DNA from: QFOX01 sp033763655
GTDB lineage: Bacteria; Pseudomonadota; Alphaproteobacteria; Rickettsiales; UBA3002
NCBI GenBank assembly: GCA_033763655.1
Contig: JANRKD010000002.1
Span: forward strand, 84,881-148,880
Length of the DNA: 64,000 bases
Direction of reading: 5' to 3'
Under the pieces are notes generated by a model. It had not been told where the DNA came from and made no database searches. It saw only the letters and a list, made by a program, of their open reading frames with translations. Shown in pieces: positions 53,086 through 62,488 of this stretch (position 1 is its first letter; the number at the start of each line of letters is the position of its first letter). The translations under genes and the position numbers were made by a program.

Positions 53086-53187
53086 GTCATCCCGGGCTCA
53101 TCCCGGGATCTCCTGCAGCATGCCGTGATTTTCTTAAGAAAGAATCACCGCTCGTAGATGGAGATCCCGGGACGAGCCCGGGATGAC
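53086..53187. repeat. Palindromic interspersed repeat, family B copy 2
   Basis: A 102-bp palindrome between thrS and infC, from GTCATCCCGGGCTCATCCCG to GACGAGCCCGGGATGAC. Its last 28 bases are identical to the end of the element inside htpG (13618-13645). The central 40 bases differ. Confidence 0.9.
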
Positions 53188-53240
53188 GCCTCCTACCACC
53201 GCTTCACTGTGCGGCAACTAATAACTTGGAGAAACTACGA

Positions 53241-53264
53241 ATGACGGCTACCTATGGCGCTTAA
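53241..53264 (+). promoter_or_regulatory. Candidate upstream mini-ORF overlapping the infC start
   Basis: ATG ACG GCT ACC TAT GGC GCT TAA encodes MTATYGA and ends 8 bp inside infC. The only ribosome-binding-like GGAG (53228-53231) is 9 bases from this ATG but 22 bases from the infC ATG. Translation of infC may therefore depend on termination and restart at the overlap. IF-3 genes are known for translational autocontrol, classically through a rare AUU start. Confidence 0.4.
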
Positions 53265-53784
53265 AGAAAAACGCGGACCCGAGCCCCGCATCAATCGCGA
53301 AATTACCGCGGATAAAATTCGCCTCATCGGCGCCAGCGGCGAAATGATCGGAGTGACCACCGTCACCGAAGGCCTGCGCGTTGCGAGCGCATCGAGCCTC
53401 GATCTGGTCGAGATTTCTCCCCATGCCGAGCCGCCCGTATGCAAGGTGATGGATTACGGTAAGTTCCGTTTTGCCGAGCAGAAAAAACTGCAAGAGCAGC
53501 GCAAGAAACAAAAAGTCATCCAGATTAAAGAAATTAAAGTGCGCCCGGGTATTGGCCAGCATGACCTCGACATTAAACTGCGCGCGATTCATAAATTTCT
53601 CGACGAAGGCGACAAAGTGAAGCTGACCTTACGTTTCCGTGGCCGCGAAATGGCGCACCAGGAATTGGGCATGGCAGTGCTGATGAAAGTGCGCGATCAA
53701 CTGGGCGACCGGATTAAGGTCGAGCATGAGCCAAAAATGGAAGGCCGCCAGGTGATTATGGTGGTCGCCCCCGCCAAGCACTAA
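53254..53784 (+). CDS. infC: Translation initiation factor IF-3
   Basis: Binds the 30S subunit and checks start-codon pairing. The 176-residue protein has the N-domain (RINREITADKIRLIG, PPVCKVMDYGKFRFAEQKK) and the C-domain (KEIKVRPGIGQHDLDIKLRA, VKLTLRFRGREMAHQELG). An in-frame TGA at 53242 forces the start to 53254, which lacks its own ribosome site. The frame fits a normal-length IF-3. It follows thrS, separated by the family B palindrome. Confidence 0.94.
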   Translation: MALKEKRGPEPRINREITADKIRLIGASGEMIGVTTVTEGLRVASASSLDLVEISPHAEPPVCKVMDYGKFRFAEQKKLQEQRKKQKVIQIKEIKVRPGIGQHDLDIKLRAIHKFLDEGDKVKLTLRFRGREMAHQELGMAVLMKVRDQLGDRIKVEHEPKMEGRQVIMVVAPAKH

Positions 53785-53787
53785 GGC

Positions 53788-54375
53788 CTATTTTACCAGA
53801 AACCGGCTACCGGGTTTTACTGCTTCGCTGCCTTGCAAATGCGTAGGCAGCGCCTCGGGCGCGTAGGTTTTAACATCGAGCGTCAGCAGTGAAACCAGCG
53901 GAAACGGCAGGCAGTGGGCGCCGCCCGAACGGTCGACCAGCGCGGCCTCGGCCACCACCACCCCGCCATGCGCCTCAACGCAGGCGACGGCCTCCATGCT
54001 GGATTTGCCCGTGGTGACAACATCCTCCACCATCAGCACCCGCGCGCCTTTGGGGATGGCAAAGCCACGCCGCAGCGCAAAGGCGCCGTTTTCACGCTCA
54101 CAGAAAATAGTCTCGACGCCAAGCTGCCGCCCCATTTCGTAGCCAACCACCACGCCGCCCATTGCCGGAGCAACGACCAAATCGATTTTTGAGTGCTGCC
54201 TGCGCAGTTTTTCAGCAAGCGCGGCGCAGAGTTTTTCTGCGCGTTTGGGGTTCATCAGCACCCGCGCGCATTGCAGGTAGGTATCCGAATGCAAACCCGA
54301 GGAGAGGATAAAATGCCCACGCAAAATTGCTTCCGCCGCCTCGAATTCGGCCATAATTTCGCTGTCACTTAGCAT
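53788..54375 (-). CDS. pyrE: Orotate phosphoribosyltransferase
   Basis: Makes orotidine 5'-phosphate from orotate and PRPP in pyrimidine synthesis. The 195-residue type I phosphoribosyltransferase has the PRPP motif VLMVEDVVTTGKS and the loop FCERENGAFALRRGF. GHFILSSGLHSDTYLQC lies at the N-terminus. The ATG at 54375 is the usual start; the frame continues to 54396. It is convergent with infC, leaving only 3 bp between the stop codons. Confidence 0.93.
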   Translation of the reverse strand: MLSDSEIMAEFEAAEAILRGHFILSSGLHSDTYLQCARVLMNPKRAEKLCAALAEKLRRQHSKIDLVVAPAMGGVVVGYEMGRQLGVETIFCERENGAFALRRGFAIPKGARVLMVEDVVTTGKSSMEAVACVEAHGGVVVAEAALVDRSGGAHCLPFPLVSLLTLDVKTYAPEALPTHLQGSEAVKPGSRFLVK

Positions 54376-54426
54376 AAACACTCCATCCCCGAACATCTCT
54401 ACGAATCCTACCGGCGCACCACGATT

Positions 54427-55299
54427 TCAGGAGAATCCGGCAGGCGCAACCGAAATATTATCGAGCAACCGCGTCGCCCCAAGCCGCGCTGCCACCAACA
54501 ACCGCGCGGGCCGATCACATTGCGTAAGCGGCGCCAGCGAATTTTCTGCGCGCAGCTCGAGGTAATCGACTGCGTCGAATCCTGCGGCAACAAGGCTCTC
54601 CTTCGCCCGTTCGAGCGCCGCCTGCACATCGTCATCCGACCGTGCGGCCAGTTGCATGGCCAGCGCCTGTAGCTGCGCATACAGTTGCGGCGCCACCGCA
54701 CGCTGCTCGGGCGTGAGGTACTGGTTGCGCGAGGAAAGCGCCAGCCCATCGGCCTCGCGTACCGTCGGCACGCCGAGGATGCGCACCGGAATATCCATAT
54801 CCGCAAGCATCTGCCGGATGACGCAAAGCTGCTGATAATCTTTTTCGCCAAACAGAGCGATCTCGGGCATGACCTGCAGCAACAGCTTGGCGACCACGGT
54901 TGCCACCCCATCAAAATGCCCTGCGCGTACGTCACCCTCCAGCCCGGCGCTCACCCCTGCAACATGGATATGCGTGGCAAAGCCTTGCGGATACATTTCC
55001 TCCACCGTTGGCAGCCATGCGGCATCCACACCTGCGGCACGCAGCAGTTCGAGATCGCGCGTCAGCGGGCGCGGGTAGCGGGAGAAATCTTCGTTCGGGC
55101 CAAACTGGGTGGGATTGACAAAAATACTGACCACGACGCGCGTTGCCTGCGCCTGCGCGGCTTTCACCAGCGCCATATGCCCGGCATGCAGCGCCCCCAT
55201 GGTCGGCACAAGGGCGATAGAATCTCCCGCCGCGCGCCACCCGGCCAGCGTTTCACGGAGCCCTCTCACGGAAGATATTTCAAGCATCAGCATGGACAT
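54427..55299 (-). CDS. panC: Pantothenate synthetase
   Basis: Joins pantoate and beta-alanine with ATP. The protein of about 290 residues has the HIGH-type PTMGALHAGHMALVKAA, FVNPTQFGPNEDFSRYPR, LFGEKDYQQLCVIRQM and the KMSKS-like LSSRNQYLTPEQR. The start is set at 55299 (MSMLMLEISSVRGLRETL), with 55293 as an alternative. The frame runs on to 55392 but that part is the family C palindrome. panB and panD are not in the window. Confidence 0.92.
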   Translation of the reverse strand: MSMLMLEISSVRGLRETLAGWRAAGDSIALVPTMGALHAGHMALVKAAQAQATRVVVSIFVNPTQFGPNEDFSRYPRPLTRDLELLRAAGVDAAWLPTVEEMYPQGFATHIHVAGVSAGLEGDVRAGHFDGVATVVAKLLLQVMPEIALFGEKDYQQLCVIRQMLADMDIPVRILGVPTVREADGLALSSRNQYLTPEQRAVAPQLYAQLQALAMQLAARSDDDVQAALERAKESLVAAGFDAVDYLELRAENSLAPLTQCDRPARLLVAARLGATRLLDNISVAPAGFS

Positions 55300-55310
55300 T
55301 TCTTCATTCC

Positions 55311-55396
55311 CCGTTGCGAGGAGCGAAGCGACGTGCCAATCCATGGAGTTGAGCGCGTAGCCCGAATGGATTGTTTCGCTGCACGCTCGCAATGGC
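55311..55396. repeat. Palindromic interspersed repeat, family C copy 2
   Basis: Starts CGTTGCGAGGAGCGAAGCGA and ends CGCTGCACGCTCGCAATGGCG, with inner arms CCAATCCATG and GAATGGATTG. It fills the space between the divergent panC and zapE genes, so both promoters must lie within or beside it. Compare 21890-21974. Confidence 0.8.
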
Positions 55397-55433
55397 GTCG
55401 TTAAACCCAGAGTTCATTAACAACTGTAACCCT

Positions 55434-56543
55434 ATGCCGCAAGCCAAACCGCACGCTTTCCTTATCGCCTACGAGCAGGCTCTCCGTAGCGACACCCTGC
55501 ATGCCGATGCCGCGCAACGCAAGGTGGCGCAGGCTTTCGACCGCCTCTATGGCGCACTTCTTGACGCCACACCGCGTAAACGCCGCTTCTGGCAACGCCG
55601 CCTCGCGCCCACACCCCATGCGCAGGGGCTTTATGTTTCCGGTGCCGTCGGACGCGGCAAGTCGATGCTGATGGATCTCTTTGTTGCCACCATCCACCCG
55701 CACTACCCAACCCGCCGCGTGCATTTCCACGCCTTCATGCGTGATATTCATAAACGCCTGTTCGCCTACCGGAAATCGCAGCAGGGCGACGCACTCGAAC
55801 AAGTAATTGCCGAACTCGCGCGTGAAAGCCGCCTGCTCTGCCTCGATGAATTGCAGGTGACCGATGTCACCGACGCGATGATTCTGGCGCGGCTGTTCGA
55901 GGGGCTGATGGATGCAGGCGTGGCCGTGGTATTCACCAGCAACCGTGCACCACGCGAGCTATATCAGGGCGGCTTGCAGCGCGATCAATTCCTTAAATTT
56001 GTTGCCCTGCTGGAAAAACGCCTCCCCGTTATGCGCCTCGAAAGCGCGCAGGATTACCGCCTTGCCAAACTCAAGGCCATGCAACGCAGCTACGTCTACC
56101 CGCGCAACGATGCCTCGGATGATTTCCTGCTCGAAAGCTGGGCGGCACTGACTGCCGGTGCCCCCAACGAACCGCTACGCATCGAGATCGACGGGCGCGT
56201 GCTGCGGGTCGATAAATACGCCGACGGCGTCGCCTGGCTGACCTTCGGCGAATTATGCCTGCGGCCACTTGGCGCGGGGGATTACCTCGAACTCTGCCAA
56301 TATTGCCATACGTTACTACTGCAAGGCATCCCGAAGCTCACGCGCGAGGATCGAAACGAAGCCAGGCGTTTCGTGACGCTGATCGACGCGCTCTATGATT
56401 GCCACGTCAACCTCATCGCCACCGCCGAAACACCGCCTGAGGGCATTTACGAAGCGGGCGACGGCAATTTCGAGTTCCAGCGCACCGTCAGCCGCCTGAT
56501 CGAAATGCAGAGCGAAACCTACATGGCGCACACAAAGGAATAG
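55434..56543 (+). CDS. zapE: ZapE/AFG1-family ATPase
   Basis: AAA-type ATPase linked in bacteria to division-ring function and in mitochondria (AFG1/LACE1) to protein quality control. The 369-residue protein has Walker A in SGAVGRGKSMLMDLF, the FHAFMRDIHKRL segment, Walker B LLCLDELQVTD and sensor VVFTSNRAPRELYQGGLQR. The ATG at 55434 avoids the repeat-encoded extension that begins at 55371. Confidence 0.9.
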   Translation: MPQAKPHAFLIAYEQALRSDTLHADAAQRKVAQAFDRLYGALLDATPRKRRFWQRRLAPTPHAQGLYVSGAVGRGKSMLMDLFVATIHPHYPTRRVHFHAFMRDIHKRLFAYRKSQQGDALEQVIAELARESRLLCLDELQVTDVTDAMILARLFEGLMDAGVAVVFTSNRAPRELYQGGLQRDQFLKFVALLEKRLPVMRLESAQDYRLAKLKAMQRSYVYPRNDASDDFLLESWAALTAGAPNEPLRIEIDGRVLRVDKYADGVAWLTFGELCLRPLGAGDYLELCQYCHTLLLQGIPKLTREDRNEARRFVTLIDALYDCHVNLIATAETPPEGIYEAGDGNFEFQRTVSRLIEMQSETYMAHTKE

Positions 56544-56549
56544 CATCCA

Positions 56550-56930
56550 TTACGCAAAATAAGGCAGGATAAACGCCGCCGTGAAGCCCACGCACCAGAG
56601 CACCACCGCGCCCCAATAAAAACGCCGGTTCCAGCTATCCGCCTTCCGGCAGGCCGCCGCCAGCACCGGATCCGCCGGACAGGTGCGACCCGGGCGGTAA
56701 ATCGCCCATGCCGCCGCCAGCAGGAGCGCCGCCGTCAGACCGAAGGTGAGCAACTCGTGGTGACCAAACCATTGCAGAAAAGGCAGATGTTCGCCATAAA
56801 GCGCCGCCACTACGGAGCCCATACCAAGGCTGACCAGCAGAATCGGCACGGCGCAGCACAGCAAGGTGGGCACGGTCAGAAACAATAGCAGTGCGCCCCA
56901 TTTCTTCGGCCTGACTTCCCTCTCAGCCAC
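56550..56930 (-). CDS. MerT-like mercuric/metal transport membrane protein
   Basis: A 126-residue inner-membrane protein with about three helices. The vicinal cysteine pair in the first helix (TLLCCAVPILLVSLGMGSVV) matches MerT, and a second Cys pair lies in the loop region (CPADPVLAAACRKAD). MerT passes Hg(II) from periplasmic MerP to the cytosol. The GTG at 56930 has GGAGGG four bases upstream; the frame extends to 57095 over the neighbouring gene. It is the last gene of the MerR-controlled operon. Confidence 0.78.
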   Translation of the reverse strand: MAEREVRPKKWGALLLFLTVPTLLCCAVPILLVSLGMGSVVAALYGEHLPFLQWFGHHELLTFGLTAALLLAAAWAIYRPGRTCPADPVLAAACRKADSWNRRFYWGAVVLWCVGFTAAFILPYFA

Positions 56931-57135
56931 AACACCCTCCTGCGTTCGGGATTTGTTTGGGTGGGCACGGCACGTCACCGTACGAGCAATAGACGCAGCA
57001 ATCCCCCGGCTTCGGGCGCAAAAGCGCGTGGCAGCTCCGGCATTCATAAAACCACTGGCAGGCATCGCGCGGCATTTCCTCCTGTCGCGTCGCACCGCAT
57101 TGAGGGCAACGGAGGGTTGCGTGGAGGGTTATCAT
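56923..57135 (-). CDS. Small Cys-rich GDCCVxCSYG protein
   Basis: A 70-residue protein with a zinc-ribbon-like first half (CPQCG, then CRSCH) and the conserved block GDCCVYCSYGDVPCPPKQ, ending GGCCG. Small proteins with a GDCCVFCSYG block accompany mer-type operons, but their job is unknown; metal binding is likely from ten cysteines. It overlaps merP-like by ATGA and merT-like by eight bases. Confidence 0.75.
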   Translation of the reverse strand: MITLHATLRCPQCGATRQEEMPRDACQWFYECRSCHALLRPKPGDCCVYCSYGDVPCPPKQIPNAGGCCG

Positions 57136-57437
57136 GCGGCCTCACACGCACCATGCTTATCCATGCCGCGATAAGTGAATCCTTTTTTTGCGAATAATTC
57201 CTTGAGCTGTGCATCGCTGAAGCTGGTTTTTTCATCGGCGCAGACCCGCAGGATGCCTTCCTTCAGATTGACATCCACTTTCTTCACGCCCTCCATTTTT
57301 TCAAGCGCGGAAGCGGATGTCGCCACGCAGAACGGGCAGGTAATCCCGTCGATGCGCAGGTCGTATTGCACATCTGCCGCCACGGCGTTTCCGGCCACGG
57401 ACATCGCCATTGCCACGGCATAAAGGAATCTTCTCAT
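57132..57437 (-). CDS. MerP-like periplasmic metal-binding protein
   Basis: A 101-residue protein with a signal peptide (MRRFLYAVAMAMSVAGNAVA) and one heavy-metal-associated domain. The metal site is GITCPFCV, followed by LEKMEGVKKVDVNLKEG. MerP proteins pick up Hg(II) in the periplasm and hand it to MerT. Here the site is CPFC rather than the classical CAAC, so the metal may differ. It is coupled to the next gene by ATGA. Confidence 0.8.
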   Translation of the reverse strand: MRRFLYAVAMAMSVAGNAVAADVQYDLRIDGITCPFCVATSASALEKMEGVKKVDVNLKEGILRVCADEKTSFSDAQLKELFAKKGFTYRGMDKHGACEAA

Positions 57438-57455
57438 GGGACTTCTCCTGATTGG

Positions 57456-58370
57456 TTAAAAATTAACATGGATCCCTGTGCGTAGCTGATAGTCGTTTCT
57501 CAGCGCATTACCGTTCAGGTTCTGGTGGACTGGAATCTGCAAAGCAAGCTCGGCAACCCAGCGCCGCGTCGCGTATTGCACTCCGGGTACGATAGTCAGT
57601 GTGGTGCCGCCCGTGTTGGCATCCGCCACCCCCGCCAGACGGGTTTTTTCCTGATGCACCAGGTTCGTTTCCAGCACGCCGTAAAAAAATCCAGATGTGT
57701 TTATATCCAGCGTTTCCGGCCAGAGGCGGTATTGCAACGAGGCATCGGCGCGGATGATATCGCCGGTTTCACTGCCGTTTCCCCGACGATTCTCCCGGTA
57801 GCCGATCTGCCCATCGACCGTATAATCCGTGCTGGCGTAGGTCACTATCGCGCCGCCAAAAACATCCCACGACCCCGAACCCGCCTGCACGCTGGCCGGC
57901 AACTTTCCACGGTGATCGCGCGCATTCGTCTCGCCGGTTGGGACTTTGACTCCCGCAAAGGGCGAAATACGGAATGTTTCACCCGGCGCGTCATGCTGGT
58001 AAACCGTGTAGCGCGCGAATAATTCGGCATCGCCAAATCCACGGCCAGCGCGCGTTGTGGAAGCCATATCCACCGCGCGACTCGTGTAAGGAGCGCTGAC
58101 AAACACGGCCAGATCGGGGGTGAATCCATACCCCACCGTAGTAACCGAGGTGACCTCGGTGCGCGTATCGCGCGTCGTGTCGGGAGATCTCGATTTATCA
58201 AGCACAAGCTGTTCGCGGAAAATAATTTCATCCTTACTCACCGGCAACGCCGTATTGAACGTAATCGGCATGGCCAGCGCCACCTGCCCTTGGAAAAGGC
58301 ACCCGAACACAACGATGTTCAGTGCGACGCGCACGTAGCTTCTCCATACAAATATTCGAGGATATTGCAT
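57456..58370 (-). CDS. Outer-membrane channel-like protein in the metal operon
   Basis: A 304-residue protein with an Arg-containing N-terminus, a signal sequence (about 14-33) and a beta-barrel-like body (VGYGFTPDLAVFVSAPYTSR, FRISPFAGVKVPTGETNA). It ends in YQLRTGIHVNF with a terminal Phe. It resembles the MetA-pathway/transporter barrel group. It lies between merR and merP-like and overlaps the merR 3' end by 52 bp. Barrels are not part of classical mer operons. Confidence 0.72.
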   Translation of the reverse strand: MQYPRIFVWRSYVRVALNIVVFGCLFQGQVALAMPITFNTALPVSKDEIIFREQLVLDKSRSPDTTRDTRTEVTSVTTVGYGFTPDLAVFVSAPYTSRAVDMASTTRAGRGFGDAELFARYTVYQHDAPGETFRISPFAGVKVPTGETNARDHRGKLPASVQAGSGSWDVFGGAIVTYASTDYTVDGQIGYRENRRGNGSETGDIIRADASLQYRLWPETLDINTSGFFYGVLETNLVHQEKTRLAGVADANTGGTTLTIVPGVQYATRRWVAELALQIPVHQNLNGNALRNDYQLRTGIHVNF

Positions 58371-58741
58371 TCTTCAAGCTGCGCGCCTTTGCCCTTACAC
58401 GCGGCAGCCAGCTTCTCAAGCGCCCGCTGCATTGCCCGCAAATCGCCGATACGTTGTTTGATTTCGTCGATTTTCTTTTCGGTACGCTGCTTAATATCGC
58501 CGCAATCGGTGGTCTCAAGCCGATGAAGCGTCAGCAGTTCCTTAATTTCTTCCAGCGTGAACCCGAGCGATTGCGCGCGCCGGATAAATTGCAGGCGCTG
58601 CACGCTTTGCCGCGCATAGACGCGGTAACCCGCAGCGGTGCGTTCGGGCCGCAATAACACACCAACCCGCTCGTAATAACGCACCGTATCCGTGCTCACT
58701 GCACATATCTTTGCCAATTTGCCGATGGTTAATCCCGTCAT
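58319..58741 (-). CDS. MerR-family metal-responsive regulator
   Basis: A 140-residue activator/repressor. It has the winged helix-turn-helix TIGKLAKICAVSTDTVRYYE, the YRVYARQSVQRLQFI wing and a long dimerisation helix. Three cysteines sit where Hg-type MerR has its ligands: in TDCGD, AACKGKG and EECNILEYL. The last two are ten residues apart; Tn501 MerR has nine. The start MTGLTIGKLAK is standard. It heads an operon with the barrel, MerP-, Cys-rich and MerT-like genes and likely controls its own promoter. Confidence 0.85.
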   Translation of the reverse strand: MTGLTIGKLAKICAVSTDTVRYYERVGVLLRPERTAAGYRVYARQSVQRLQFIRRAQSLGFTLEEIKELLTLHRLETTDCGDIKQRTEKKIDEIKQRIGDLRAMQRALEKLAAACKGKGAQLEECNILEYLYGEATCASH

Positions 58742-58760
58742 TGCGCGCCCTTTCGCCTGC

Positions 58761-58792
58761 ACCCTACGGCTTGGAGTATAGTCCAAGGTCAA
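58761..58792 (-). promoter_or_regulatory. MerR-type operator/promoter
   Basis: On the minus strand, TTGACC (-35, 58792-58787) and TAGGGT (-10, 58766-58761) are separated by 20 bases, the over-long spacer typical of MerR-controlled promoters. In it lies the perfect dyad CTTGGA-CTATAC-TCCAAG (58787-58770). It is 20 bp upstream of the merR start. Confidence 0.75.
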
Positions 58793-58881
58793 GAGATTTG
58801 CCGCATCTTTCCGCCGGACCTGCAAAACGCTGCGTATTTCGCCTTCCTTTGCCTGTGCCCAACTGCTAAACGCTGGAAGCT

Positions 58882-59853
58882 ATGAGCACCGCCCCCCTCA
58901 CCGTTTATCTTGCCGCACCGCGCGGATTCTGTGCGGGCGTTGATCGCGCCATCGAGATTGTCGAGCAGGCGCTGGCACTGTATGGCGCGCCGATTTATGT
59001 GCGGCATGAGATTGTCCATAACCGCTGGGTGGTCGAGGATTTACGTGCCAAGGGTGTTGTCTTTGTCGAGGAAGTGGATGAAATCCCCGCCGGCGGCATC
59101 ACCGTATTTTCGGCGCACGGCATTTCGGAAAAGGTCGAGAACGAGGCGAAACTGCGCGCCCTGCCGATTATCGACGCCACCTGCCCACTCGTTACCAAGG
59201 TGCATAATCAGGCGCGCCGCTACGAGCGCGAGGGCTTCGAGATCGTGCTCATCGGCCATGCGGGCCACCCCGAGGTCGAGGGCACCAGCGGGCGGGTGAA
59301 GAAAGTTTATCTGGTTGAAAATCTCGCCGATGTCGCGGCACTTACCGTCGCCACGCCCGATAAACTCGCCTATGTCACCCAAACCACGTTAAGCGTCGAT
59401 GACACGAAATCCATCATCGCCGCGCTGAAGCAGCGTTTTCCCGCCATCCACGGCCCCGACACGCGCGACATCTGCTATGCCACGCAGAACCGCCAGCAAG
59501 CCGTCAGGGATCTGGCAAAACAAGTGCAATTACTACTGGTGGTCGGCTCGAAAAACTCCAGCAACAGCAACCGCCTGCGCGACCTTGGCGCCGAATGCGG
59601 CATCCCCGCCTACCTGATCGACGACGCGGCGGACATCGACCCGGCATGGCTTAACGGCATCGACAAAATTGGGCTGACGGCGGGTGCCTCCGCGCCGGAA
59701 TTACTGGTCGATCGGGTGGTGAAATTCCTTGAAACCCTGCGCGTCGTCACGGTCGAGCCGTTTATGGTGGTGGAGGAGCATGTCGCCTTCAACCTACCGC
59801 CCGAAGTGCGCGCGAAACCCTTCAAAGACAGGCTGAGGAGCCACCCCGCCTAG
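58882..59853 (+). CDS. ispH: 4-Hydroxy-3-methylbut-2-enyl diphosphate reductase
   Basis: Last enzyme of the MEP pathway, making IPP and DMAPP with a 4Fe-4S cluster. The 323-residue protein has APRGFCAGVDRAIEIVEQAL with the first cluster Cys, VRHEIVHNRWVVEDL, DATCPLVTKVH with the second Cys and GHAGHPEVEGTSG. DICYATQNRQQAV carries the third Cys, and NSSNSNRL is near the substrate site. It starts the pair ispH/tRNA-Val at the edge of the integrated element. Confidence 0.95.
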   Translation: MSTAPLTVYLAAPRGFCAGVDRAIEIVEQALALYGAPIYVRHEIVHNRWVVEDLRAKGVVFVEEVDEIPAGGITVFSAHGISEKVENEAKLRALPIIDATCPLVTKVHNQARRYEREGFEIVLIGHAGHPEVEGTSGRVKKVYLVENLADVAALTVATPDKLAYVTQTTLSVDDTKSIIAALKQRFPAIHGPDTRDICYATQNRQQAVRDLAKQVQLLLVVGSKNSSNSNRLRDLGAECGIPAYLIDDAADIDPAWLNGIDKIGLTAGASAPELLVDRVVKFLETLRVVTVEPFMVVEEHVAFNLPPEVRAKPFKDRLRSHPA

Positions 59854-59859
59854 TTCCTC

Positions 59860-59887
59860 TTGCGCCCAGGATTTTGCATGCTATAAC
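59860..59887 (+). promoter_or_regulatory. Candidate sigma-70 promoter of tRNA-Val
   Basis: TTGCGC (59860-59865) and TATAAC (59882-59887) with a 16-base spacer, 16 bases before the mature tRNA 5' end. Spacing and sequence are plausible for a stable-RNA promoter. Confidence 0.4.
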
Positions 59888-59903
59888 CCCGAAACTCTGG
59901 TGC

Positions 59904-61486
<1,583 letters not shown>

Positions 61487-61657
61487 TTACGCCTCCCTAC
61501 GTTGCCAGCCCAGCTGGTGATCGGGGAGTTCGTAAACCGTGTTAATGCGGTTATATTGGCCTTTAGGCAGAGCCCTGGACATAGCCAATATCTCCCCGAC
61601 CATAGAGAGAGATCGAGGAATTCTACACCGAAAACGGTCGATGTCACCGATTAACAT
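61487..61657 (-). CDS. Very small hypothetical protein upstream of the recombinase
   Basis: A 56-residue frame from MLIGDIDRFRCRIPRSLSMV to GWQRREA. It begins five bases after the previous stop and ends directly at the recombinase GTG, so its position suggests a translated gene. Its place next to the integrase would fit a directionality factor, but no motif supports that. Confidence 0.4.
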   Translation of the reverse strand: MLIGDIDRFRCRIPRSLSMVGEILAMSRALPKGQYNRINTVYELPDHQLGWQRREA

Positions 61658-61661
61658 GGGG

Positions 61662-61916
61662 TTACGACACCCCGGAATCGTCGCCGATTCCGCTTTCGAT
61701 AGTATCAGCGTTGCAGGTGGAATCAACGCTCTTTGCAAGCTCGCCGTAAACTATGGCGCTGCAAAATCCGATTAAGTTGCTGGCGGCCTGCGCTGCCTCG
61801 CCGTCCGTCATTTCACCTTTGGACAGCTCCTTCATTTGCGCCACCAGCGCCTGGAAAATTTCCTCCTTGGTTCGAGTGTCCTTTTTGAGACGCGCTTTAA
61901 GTTCGCTCCTGCTCAT
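61662..61916 (-). CDS. Hypothetical element protein
   Basis: An 84-residue protein: a helical Lys/Glu-rich first part (MSRSELKARLKKDTRTKEEI, then FQALVAQMKELSKGEM) and a GEAAQAASNLIGFCSAIVYG helix with an acidic tail. Small helical proteins of this kind are common in alphaproteobacterial integrated elements. Function unknown. The start overlaps the previous stop (ATGA). Confidence 0.6.
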   Translation of the reverse strand: MSRSELKARLKKDTRTKEEIFQALVAQMKELSKGEMTDGEAAQAASNLIGFCSAIVYGELAKSVDSTCNADTIESGIGDDSGVS

Positions 61917-62095
61917 AGCGCACCCCCAGGCAAAAGGGTGATGCGCGCGCCAGCGGATAACCGGCACGATGGAAACAAGCAGCGAATCAGGGATTTTAGC
62001 GAAACGCGGATGGCATTTTTACGCAACTCTCGCGATCGTTCCATGCAATATAGCGGATTATGTTCGCGATGTTCAAGGTTTTTTTTCTTAAGCAT
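61913..62095 (-). CDS. Very small basic protein (uncertain)
   Basis: A 60-residue Arg/Lys-rich frame (MERSRELRKNAIRVSLKSLI) that fills the gap between the DUF6362-like gene and the next gene. It is joined to the latter by an ATGA overlap. The overlap is the main support; the ribosome site is poor and no family is recognised. Confidence 0.35.
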   Translation of the reverse strand: MLKKKNLEHREHNPLYCMERSRELRKNAIRVSLKSLIRCLFPSCRLSAGARITLLPGGAL

Positions 62096-62110
62096 TTCGC
62101 ACCCGCTTCG

Positions 62111-62488
62111 TTAATGGTTCAAACGGGTGGCGATTTTCAGCAGAGCCATCGACCATAATTCCCAGGCTTTCGTGCGCTTACAGCCGATTCGCGCGCATAT
62201 TTTTTTCCAGCGCACGCCCTCGGCGCGCAGCCAAACAAGCCGACGGTCGTTTTCGTCATCGAGCAGGAAAATCCACTCCATCGTTTCCTCGAGCCGTGCG
62301 ATCGCAGCGGCCGTGGGCGGACCCAGCTGCATCGGCAAAGGCTCGGCGTCGAGAATCTCCTGGGCGGTGCGCACGATCGGCGGCCAGGTATTGAAATACC
62401 CGCGCACCTTGACCGGCGGCAGGCGCCGGAGCGTGCGCGCGGCTTCCTCAAAACGATCGGCGATGTCGGTGACTGTCCACTTTTCCAT
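62111..62488 (-). CDS. DUF6362-like protein
   Basis: A 125-residue protein with IADRFEEAARTLRRLPPVKV, GYFNTWPPIVRTAQEIL, AIARLEETMEWIFLLDDEND and GVRWKKICARIGCKRTKAWE. The last resembles a helix-turn-helix. These match the DUF6362 group found in phages and integrated elements of alphaproteobacteria, of unknown but possibly DNA-binding function. Its ATG directly follows the stop of the replication-type gene. Confidence 0.7.
   Translation of the reverse strand: MEKWTVTDIADRFEEAARTLRRLPPVKVRGYFNTWPPIVRTAQEILDAEPLPMQLGPPTAAAIARLEETMEWIFLLDDENDRRLVWLRAEGVRWKKICARIGCKRTKAWELWSMALLKIATRLNH

Noticed and set aside
55300..55392. N-terminal extension of panC
   Set aside because: Encoded by the family C palindrome and absent from the PanC family; start set at 55299.
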